Assembly (NCBI GenBank): GCA_012961925.1
Contig: DTYK01000198.1
Location: 1 to 5,728, forward strand
Direction of reading: 5' to 3'
Source: Candidatus Latescibacterota bacterium
Lineage (GTDB): Bacteria > Latescibacterota > MVCY01 > DTYK01
Length of the DNA: 5,728 nucleotides
Under the pieces are notes generated by a model. The model made no database searches, had not been told where the DNA came from, and saw only the letters and a list, made by a program, of their open reading frames with translations. How positions within the stretch are numbered: position 1 is the stretch's first letter; every line of letters starts with the position of its first letter. Shown piece after piece: positions 1 through 4,715 of the stretch. A program made the translations under genes and the position numbers.

Positions 1-13
1 CCGTCCGGCGAAG

Positions 14-40
14 GGGGCAGCCGTAATAAACCCGAGCCCC
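14..40. repeat. Degenerate GC-rich palindrome
   Basis: GGGGC at 14-18 is complementary to GCCCC at 36-40, around a 17-base A/T-containing centre. Read on the minus strand, the centre contains GGGTTTAT, which also occurs in the perfect palindrome next to it at 54-74. The two look like diverged copies of one intergenic palindromic repeat. Only two copies are in view, so a repeat family is an inference. Confidence 0.35.
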
Positions 41-53
41 TAAATCGGTGATC

Positions 54-74
54 GGCGGGGGATAAACCCCCGCC
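54..74 (-). terminator. Perfect 8-bp GC hairpin downstream of the trpB2 operon; possible terminator
   Basis: GGCGGGGG at 54-61 and CCCCCGCC at 67-74 form an uninterrupted 8-bp stem with a 5-base loop. It lies 33 bases beyond the stop codon of the TrpB2 gene, where the operon transcript should end. Neither strand has a U-tract after the stem, so it is not a canonical intrinsic terminator. It may act as a 3'-end-protecting or Rho-assisted structure, or be a member of a palindromic repeat family. Positions 1-107 hold no other feature I can support. Confidence 0.35.
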
Positions 75-107
75 CTATAGTTCTAACTCGACTACCGACG
101 ACCACCT

Positions 108-1466
108 TCACACCTTCGGCAGCTCCTTGAGCGCCTCCTTGATCTTCTCCTCAGGATACTTGTAATCCTTGAGCTCGCCCGACAGGTAGGCATCATACGC
201 CCCCAGGTCGAAGTGGCCGTGACCACTGTTGTTGAAGACTATCACCTTTGCCTCGCCCGATTCCTTGCACTTTAGCGCCTCATCCATCACGACCTTGACC
301 GCATGGGCCGTCTCAGGGGCGACGACAAAGCCCTCCGCACGAGCGAAGCTCACGGCCGCCTCAAAGACAGCGTTCTGATGAAGGGCAACCGCCTCGATTG
401 TCTTGTGGTGGTAGAGGGCACAGATGATAGGCGCCATACCATGATAACGTAAACCTCCGGAATGAATTGGCGGAGGAACAAACGTATGCCCCAGGGTGTA
501 CATCTTAAGCAACGGGGTCATCATGGCCGTGTCGCCAAAGTCATAAGCATAAGGCCCCCTGGTCAAACTGGGACAGGCCTCAGGCTCCGCACAGATTATC
601 CGCAACGAGGGAGTCTTACCCTCTAACTTGTCTTTCGCAAAAGGCAGAAACAGACCGGCGAAGTTGCTGCCTCCACCAATGCACCCGACGAGGATGTCCG
701 GATAATCACCCGCTATCTCCAGTTGCTTCTTCGTCTCCTGCCCTGTAATCGTCTGATGCAAGAGCACATGGTTGAGGACGCTGCCCAGGGAGTACTTGGT
801 GTCGTCATGAGAAACAGCATCCTCCACAGCTTCGCTGATGGCGATCCCCAGGCTTCCGGGTGCATCCGGATCTTCAGCAAGGAGCTTCCGGCCAAACTCC
901 GTGTCCTCACTGGGACTGGGCACGACCGTAGCTCCCCATGTCTCCATGAGTACACGCCTGTAGGGCTTCTGGTGGTAACTCACCCTCACCATGTAGACCT
1001 TGCACTCCAGCCCAAAGAGATTGCACCCGAAGGCAAGGGCACTGCCCCACTGTCCGGCCCCTGTCTCAGTGGTGAGTCGCTTCACACCCTCCTGCTTGTT
1101 GTAATAGGCCTGAGCCACAGCCGTATTGGGTTTGTGACTTCCAGGGGGACTCACGCCCTCCCATTTATAGTATATCCGGGCCGGTGTATCCAACGCCTTC
1201 TCCCACCGTCTGGCTCTGTAAAGGGGCGTCGGCCGCCAGAGTTTGTAGACATCCTGCACCTCTTCAGGGATATCAATGTAACGCTCGGTGCTCACCTCCT
1301 GCTTGATCAGCGCCATAGGGAAGATCGGCGCCAGGTCCTCAGGACCAATGGGCTGACCCGTACCGGGATGTATCACCGGCGGCATGGAGAAAGGTAGGTC
1401 AGCCAGAATGTTATACCACTGCGTCGGTATCTGGTCCTCACCCAGCATGATCTTATTCTCCGCCAT
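108..1466 (-). CDS. trpB2: Tryptophan synthase beta chain, TrpB2 type
   Basis: This is a PLP enzyme of 452 residues, predicted to be cytosolic, that joins indole to serine (or an activated serine) to make L-tryptophan. The PLP lysine is K112 in GSHKPNT. The catalytic glutamate is E134 in TTETGAGQWG (132-141). GAGQWG, where classical TrpB has GAGQHG, together with the roughly 450-residue length and long N-terminal extension, marks the TrpB2 branch. The phosphate-binding loop is GCIGGGSNFAG (261-271), and NNSGHGHFD (412-420) closes the cofactor site. ATG at 1466 is preferred because AAGGAGGT ends 4 bases before it; the TTG at 1469 would leave only 2 bases after GGAGG. No trpA lies nearby, which fits the indole-salvage or stand-alone role proposed for TrpB2. 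It is the last gene of an operon under a Trp attenuator, which independently supports a role in Trp supply. The family call is secure; the preferred serine substrate is not visible. Confidence 0.96.
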   Translation of the reverse strand: MAENKIMLGEDQIPTQWYNILADLPFSMPPVIHPGTGQPIGPEDLAPIFPMALIKQEVSTERYIDIPEEVQDVYKLWRPTPLYRARRWEKALDTPARIYYKWEGVSPPGSHKPNTAVAQAYYNKQEGVKRLTTETGAGQWGSALAFGCNLFGLECKVYMVRVSYHQKPYRRVLMETWGATVVPSPSEDTEFGRKLLAEDPDAPGSLGIAISEAVEDAVSHDDTKYSLGSVLNHVLLHQTITGQETKKQLEIAGDYPDILVGCIGGGSNFAGLFLPFAKDKLEGKTPSLRIICAEPEACPSLTRGPYAYDFGDTAMMTPLLKMYTLGHTFVPPPIHSGGLRYHGMAPIICALYHHKTIEAVALHQNAVFEAAVSFARAEGFVVAPETAHAVKVVMDEALKCKESGEAKVIVFNNSGHGHFDLGAYDAYLSGELKDYKYPEEKIKEALKELPKV

Positions 1467-1519
1467 CAATACCTCCTTGTGGTTTAAGGGTTAGATACTG
1501 AAAACTCACACCCTGCCTC

Positions 1520-1765
1520 CTACGATGACCTCCGGAACTTAAAGGCCACAAGGGTAAGGGTTCTCCCTATCCCGCTAATCTTACCGACCTTCTCAGGGAT
1601 CACCTGCCCGAACGTCTCATAGTCTTCGACCTGAACCTTAGCCACGACATCATACGGCCCGGCAACCGAGTAAACCTCAACTACCTCATCGATGTCCGAC
1701 AACTTCTTGACCACGTCAGGAATTTTCCCGGCTTCCACCTCAATCAGGACGAACGCTACAGGCAT
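1520..1765 (-). CDS. Stand-alone Lrp/AsnC ligand-binding (RAM) domain protein
   Basis: The protein has 81 residues and consists only of the RAM (regulation of amino acid metabolism) fold that forms the C-terminal half of Lrp/AsnC regulators. It has no helix-turn-helix. The family pattern is visible: a first strand (AFVLIEVEAG, 4-13), a helix, the GPYD signature (36-39) that leads into a hydrophobic strand, and a final strand after GIGRTLTLVAF (65-75). RAM domains pair into dimers and higher rings and bind small molecules, often amino acids, at subunit interfaces. Such single-domain versions are known in archaea and bacteria. The start has a near-ideal ribosome site, AAAGGAGGTG, ending 6 bases before the ATG. 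It lies 23 bases after the DUF4139 gene and 53 bases before trpB2. An amino-acid (Trp) sensing or enzyme-modulating role is inferred from this context. Confidence 0.9.
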   Translation of the reverse strand: MPVAFVLIEVEAGKIPDVVKKLSDIDEVVEVYSVAGPYDVVAKVQVEDYETFGQVIPEKVGKISGIGRTLTLVAFKFRRSS

Positions 1766-1788
1766 CTATCCCACCTCCTTTCAAGTCC

Positions 1789-3132
1789 TCAGCGCCTGTA
1801 CTGAACCGTGTATTCGACCACGGCCTCCCCATCCTTGCGGACCGGCACCTTGAACTCAATGGTGTTGGCATCCTTCTTGCGATATTTAATGGAACTTCGC
1901 AGGATCTCCCAGTCACCTGCCAGGTGCTCTGTCACAAGAACATCGACCGCCTTGTCTTTGCGATTGGTCAGCTTGATCTGAACCTTCTCCTGGAGGATGC
2001 GTTTCGAGATGCGACGATGGTCCATCACCTTGCGCTCGCCCAGGATGTCGAAGGCACTGCCAGCAACGACCCTCACCTTCTCCCCAACCGGTGTGTGGTC
2101 GATCAGGTCCTCACCGATAAACTGAAGGGAACCAACGGAATCCCTCTTGTAAACACGGATCTTCCCCCTCGGGAGCGGCCTCCCTGGCCCGACCTTCCTG
2201 CTGTTCTCAAATTCGAGCACCACCTCCACCCGCTTCGGGTCCCGACTTGCATCATAGGAATAGATCTCCTCCACCGATACCCGGAAATGGGGGAAGAGGG
2301 AGAGCTGTTTGACCTGATTGTTCTCCAGGGTGAAGGGCCGGTCCAGAGTGTAGAGATGGTATTCGTACAACGGTTCTTCCTCAAACTGCGGCTCACCTGC
2401 CTTGGCTGCAGCCATATAGCTCACCCTCACCCTCTCACGAACCCGATGAACCTCCCCGGCTACCAGCCTGAGCCTGGTATCTTCATATGACCTTCCGGAA
2501 CGATTGTCAACCGAGGCCCATCCACTCAACTCAAGCTGCGAATCCCCCTCGTCCATCACGGCCACATATTCGGTCTGCCAGTTGATGCCCGTGGTCAGAT
2601 AGGCGAGTTCAACCTTGTGGGTGCCTGATTCGGCTGAGTCCAGAAGCCAGACGAGCGTCGGCCTGGTGACGAATCCCTCCGGAAGCCGGGGCAGGGAGAT
2701 GTGTGAAATCTCACCCTGACTGATCAACCTTATCTCCCCCTGTGCAGTCTCAAGGATCAGATCCCGGGGAGATGGGGAGAGAAGCCTCCCTTCGTACACC
2801 TCGCCCCCTTTGGCAAAGATCCTGACCTGCTCGCCCAGATACCTCTCAAGGAGCTTAGCCGAATTCGCCAGATCATATTCGTAGTGCTGCTCAAGTACAG
2901 TCAAAGCCCCAGGCGTGCTGAGAGAACGTAAATACACCGATGTGGGGTCGATCCCGAAAGGGATATCGGTAAGTTCGAACCTGTTTAACCCCTCCTCAAG
3001 GTCCAGCTCCCTGACCTCTTTGACCAACGCTATCTCCTCGGTGTAAACGGTGAGCTCCGTCTCTGTTTCCGCTACAGCACCAAATGGGATCAGGCCCAGC
3101 AGAAAGACCACAGCAAAAAATCCCCACTTCAT
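1789..3132 (-). CDS. Exported DUF4139-family protein
   Basis: The protein has 447 residues. A signal peptide at 1-21 (MKW, a hydrophobic core, then AVA before ETE) suits signal peptidase I, so the product should be periplasmic or surface-exposed. The mature N-terminal part has the family's opening strand (ELTVYTEEIALVKEVREL, 26-43), then VLEQHYEYDL (79-88). Next come a small barrel-like stretch (GEVYEGRLL, 110-118) and RPTLVWLL (157-164). The DUF4139 core follows: YLTTGINWQTEYVAV (178-192), then SGWASVDNRSGRSYEDTRL (203-221) and LVAGEV. The C-terminal strands include QIKLTNRKDKAVDVLVTEH (385-403). The biochemical function of the family is not known to me. ATG at 3132 is chosen because GGGGGGTG ends 6 bases before it and the signal peptide begins there. 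An in-frame ATG at 3186 lies inside the terminator hairpin. This is the first structural gene behind the Trp attenuator. Confidence 0.9.
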   Translation of the reverse strand: MKWGFFAVVFLLGLIPFGAVAETETELTVYTEEIALVKEVRELDLEEGLNRFELTDIPFGIDPTSVYLRSLSTPGALTVLEQHYEYDLANSAKLLERYLGEQVRIFAKGGEVYEGRLLSPSPRDLILETAQGEIRLISQGEISHISLPRLPEGFVTRPTLVWLLDSAESGTHKVELAYLTTGINWQTEYVAVMDEGDSQLELSGWASVDNRSGRSYEDTRLRLVAGEVHRVRERVRVSYMAAAKAGEPQFEEEPLYEYHLYTLDRPFTLENNQVKQLSLFPHFRVSVEEIYSYDASRDPKRVEVVLEFENSRKVGPGRPLPRGKIRVYKRDSVGSLQFIGEDLIDHTPVGEKVRVVAGSAFDILGERKVMDHRRISKRILQEKVQIKLTNRKDKAVDVLVTEHLAGDWEILRSSIKYRKKDANTIEFKVPVRKDGEAVVEYTVQYRR

Positions 3133-3155
3133 CCGTTTCACCCCCCTTATCCAAC

Positions 3156-3191
3156 AAAAAAGCCACGGGCAAAGGTGTCTGCCCATGGCTT
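3156..3191 (-). terminator. Rho-independent terminator of the trp attenuator (3:4 hairpin)
   Basis: On the minus strand AGCCATGGGCA (3190-3180) pairs with TGCCCGTGGCT (3171-3161) around an 8-base loop. This gives 11 pairs, one of them a G-U wobble (3185 with 3166). Six T residues (3161-3156) follow directly. The U-tract ends 23 bases before the DUF4139 start codon. There is no space for another promoter in between, so every transcript of the operon must pass this terminator. Confidence 0.93.
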
Positions 3192-3246
3192 CAATTATAT
3201 CTTCAAGGATCCGTCAGCTTTCAACTCCGCCCGATGGGCATACACC
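3174..3246 (-). promoter_or_regulatory. Antiterminator pairing (2:3)
   Basis: GGTGTATGCCCAT (3246-3234) is complementary to ATGGGCAGACACC (3186-3174) at 12 of 13 positions, with a single A-G mismatch at 3241/3179. The 3' arm uses most of the ascending strand of the terminator stem plus six bases of its loop, so the two structures exclude each other. The 5' arm lies at leader codons 22-26. It begins 19 bases after the last Trp codon, outside the footprint of a ribosome stalled there. It is partly covered by a ribosome at the stop codon (codon 30). Confidence 0.88.
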
Positions 3247-3303
3247 TCCCCCGTATGTAGTTACGCCAGATCCACCACCAGCCCTCGTAAGCGGAGATGA
3301 AAG
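3218..3303 (-). promoter_or_regulatory. Leader pause hairpin (1:2) enclosing the Trp codons
   Basis: The outer stem pairs CTTTCATCTCCGC (3303-3291) with GCGGAGTTGAAAG (3230-3218), 12 of 13 positions, with a T-T mismatch. After a small internal loop, CGAGGGC (3287-3281) pairs with GCCC (3239-3236) and TCG (3234-3232) around a bulged A. The inner stem takes up six of the 13 bases of the antiterminator's 5' arm, so it competes with antitermination. The Trp codons (3280-3266) lie in the large apical loop and the leader stop codon lies in the descending arm. Translation must therefore open this structure. Confidence 0.75.
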
Positions 3304-3310
3304 ACAGCAT
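3221..3310 (-). CDS. trpL: Trp-rich leader peptide of the attenuator
   Basis: This is a short gene of 29 codons plus TGA. The N-terminal residues are MLSFISAYEG, followed by WWWIW at 11-15. Four Trp codons in five, in so short a peptide, is the hallmark of trp operon leader peptides. The peptide itself is not expected to have a function; the rate of its translation reports charged tRNA-Trp. A TAA lies in frame two codons before the ATG, which fixes the start apart from an unlikely CTG. GGAGGT upstream provides a ribosome site. Residues 22-26 overlap the 5' antiterminator arm and the stop codon lies in the pause hairpin, so the gene is woven into the RNA switch. It resembles no other short protein I recognise. 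Confidence 0.92.
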   Translation of the reverse strand: MLSFISAYEGWWWIWRNYIRGRCMPIGRS

Positions 3311-3319
3311 CAGTTAAGA

Positions 3320-3325
3320 ACCTCC
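3320..3325 (-). promoter_or_regulatory. Ribosome binding site of the leader peptide
   Basis: GGAGGT on the minus strand matches the anti-Shine-Dalgarno core. GGAGG ends 10 bases before the leader ATG at 3310, which is slightly long but workable. It is the only good ribosome site in the leader before the one of the DUF4139 gene. It supports translation of the Trp-rich reading frame. Confidence 0.8.
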
Positions 3326-3364
3326 GTTTCAAGATGTTAAACAGGTCTTCAACGAACAACCCTC

Positions 3365-3393
3365 AAAATAAACAATCTCTGGCCTTTTGTCAA
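3365..3393 (-). promoter_or_regulatory. Sigma70-type promoter of the attenuated operon
   Basis: A perfect -35 hexamer TTGACA (3393-3388) is followed by exactly 17 bases and a -10 TATTTT (3370-3365; 4 of 6 to TATAAT). The predicted start of transcription is near 3358, about 48 bases before the leader peptide ATG. The -35 begins 8 bases after the stop codon of the upstream barrel gene, which makes the operon an independent transcription unit. No clear repressor operator is visible around it. Confidence 0.82.
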
Positions 3394-3401
3394 GCAAAAA
3401 A

Positions 3402-4715
3402 TCAGAAAGCCATTCCGACTGCCATGGAGATCGATATCCCTTTGGAATCGAAGGGCCAGATCTTCCCCGGAAAATCGACCCCAAGATCGATGTTCAGCGG
3501 ATACAATCTGAGCCCGAAACCTGCAGATGAACCGGCACCCGTTTCGCCGCCAAGGGATAGACCACTCCTCAGGGGCAAGATCTTAAGCCCGCTGAATTCA
3601 ACCCCCAGGGCAAAACGCGGGCGCCTGCTGATCTCCGCCATCTCCCCAAACCCCTGCTGATAATCCATCGCCACAAGGAACATGCCGAATCTCCTGGATG
3701 CACCCAGGTTCATTATAACCGGTAATCTCCTCCGTAAACCGGTGACCTCCCTCTCAGAATCCGACGAATCTATCAAAGAATCCACGTTTGAACTGGCCAC
3801 GGTCAGAGGCTTAAGGGTGCGAAATGAAAGCTCATACTCCTTGACTTCCTTTCCCCACCTTATCGAATTTATCAGATTTATGAAACTGAGTCCCACCCTC
3901 CACCCCTCCTTAACCCCGGCAAATCCCAGATCAAAAGCAAATCCCTTGCCAGCAAAAGGGCCATCCCTGTTCATAGCATAACGTAACAGGACTTCACCAT
4001 CAGCCCTTGCCCCCTCAATATCAGTGACAAAGGATCCCTGCGATTTAGCGACCTCCGCAAACCCGACGCCAAGAATGTAACGATAGCTCAGACCGGCGGA
4101 AAGCTGGTCGAAGAAGGGGGCTGGAACTCTATAGCCCACAGAGAAGCAGATGCTTGCATATGCCCAGGCCTCACCTCCTGTACCGTCGAATCTATAGACC
4201 CTATCCGGCTCATTGCCGTTGAAGAACAGATCAAAATAGTCCCTGGCCAGAACCAGGTCAGATCCAACATGGGTGTCTGTGACAAGTGCGAAGGGTGGAA
4301 CGGACAGCCCCAGAGGCCTTATGTTTGAACTGAGGAGTAACTTAAATCCATCTTCCGGAATGCTCTCTATTAGGGCCTTTTTATCCGAGGGGGTCAGAAA
4401 TTTCCCGTTGTACTTTTCATACTGCCCACTGGAGAAACTGTTATTCCTGATACCAAGGGTCAGCGAGAACAGGTTTATATAGGCGCTTCTCTGCCCCCTA
4501 AGGCCCAGATTGGCCGGATTCCAGAACGGGGCCTCCGCTCCTTCGGCAAGGGTTGAATATGCACCGCCCATGGCAATGCTTCTGGGGCTTAAGCCGGACT
4601 GACCGAAGATATCAGCACCGGGGATCAGGGCCATCATAAACACCACCGCTGTCAATATACATCGGCCGAGAAACCACCTTCCGCCCCCATCATTCCTTCG
4701 AAGTAAACCTCTCAT
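3402..4715 (-). CDS. Predicted outer-membrane beta-barrel protein (PorV/DUF5723-like)
   Basis: The protein has 437 residues from the ATG at 4715. A basic N-terminus (R2, R6, R7) and a hydrophobic segment at about 18-33 form a signal peptide, with cleavage likely near 36-40. The mature start carries SPRSIAMGGAYSTLAEG then APFWNPANLG (43-71). This is a hallmark of a group of outer-membrane barrels that includes PorV-like, DUF5723 and FadL-like proteins. The rest alternates polar and hydrophobic strands rich in Gly and aromatic residues. The chain ends in ...VGMAF, with the terminal Phe usual for BAM-inserted barrels. Its start overlaps the 3' end of the upstream gene by 26 bases. An in-frame TTG at 4721 is also possible, as AAGGGG lies 5 bases before it. 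The exact family is uncertain between PorV-like and DUF5723-like. Cargo or substrate cannot be read from the sequence. Confidence 0.8.
   Translation of the reverse strand: MRGLLRRNDGGGRWFLGRCILTAVVFMMALIPGADIFGQSGLSPRSIAMGGAYSTLAEGAEAPFWNPANLGLRGQRSAYINLFSLTLGIRNNSFSSGQYEKYNGKFLTPSDKKALIESIPEDGFKLLLSSNIRPLGLSVPPFALVTDTHVGSDLVLARDYFDLFFNGNEPDRVYRFDGTGGEAWAYASICFSVGYRVPAPFFDQLSAGLSYRYILGVGFAEVAKSQGSFVTDIEGARADGEVLLRYAMNRDGPFAGKGFAFDLGFAGVKEGWRVGLSFINLINSIRWGKEVKEYELSFRTLKPLTVASSNVDSLIDSSDSEREVTGLRRRLPVIMNLGASRRFGMFLVAMDYQQGFGEMAEISRRPRFALGVEFSGLKILPLRSGLSLGGETGAGSSAGFGLRLYPLNIDLGVDFPGKIWPFDSKGISISMAVGMAF

Larger units (their letters stand above)
3133..3358 (-). promoter_or_regulatory. Tryptophan attenuator leader (whole element)
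   Basis: This is a roughly 225-base 5' leader of the DUF4139-RAM-trpB2 operon, from the predicted transcription start (about 3358) to the first structural ATG. In order it has a ribosome site, a 29-codon leader peptide gene with WWWIW, a pause hairpin (arms 3303-3281 and 3239-3218), an antiterminator pairing (3246-3234 with 3186-3174) and an intrinsic terminator (3190-3161 plus U-tract). The elements are mutually exclusive in the way expected for ribosome-mediated transcription attenuation, as in the E. coli trp leader. With ample charged tRNA-Trp the ribosome reaches the stop codon, covers part of the 5' antiterminator arm, and the terminator forms. When tRNA-Trp is scarce the ribosome stalls at codons 11-15, the arm stays free, and transcription continues. 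All pairings were found by hand; no folding energy was calculated. Confidence 0.92.

Noticed and set aside
723..1397. 224-codon plus-strand open frame opposite trpB2
   Set aside because: It is a shadow of the well-conserved TrpB2 reading frame, with no recognisable domain.
1467..1519. Possible regulatory hairpin between the RAM gene and trpB2
   Set aside because: Only a 4-bp GGGT/ACCC pairing is present and there is no U-tract; it is a plain spacer with a ribosome site.
1924..2490. 188-codon plus-strand open frame opposite the DUF4139 gene
   Set aside because: It is antisense to a conserved gene and the translation shows no family features.
3194..3224. Perfect TATAAT (3199-3194) with TTGAAA (3224-3219) as a second promoter inside the leader
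   Set aside because: The spacer is 19 bases and the -35 is weak. A transcript starting near 3188 would hold the terminator but not the antiterminator arm, so it would mostly stop. More likely a chance A/T match.
3050..3340. 96-codon plus-strand open frame across the leader
   Set aside because: It overlaps the signal peptide region of the DUF4139 gene and the attenuator on the other strand. The attenuator explains the sequence fully.
3133..3358. T-box or TRAP-type control instead of ribosome-mediated attenuation
   Set aside because: I see no T-box AGGGUGGNACCGCG-like motif and no series of NAG triplets with regular spacing. The translated Trp run and the 1:2:3:4 pairings fit ribosome-mediated attenuation.
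3394..3430. T6 run after the barrel gene stop codon as a terminator for the upstream block
   Set aside because: Only a 4-bp CCAT/ATGG stem can be found before it. There is no GC-rich hairpin, so read-through into the leader cannot be excluded.
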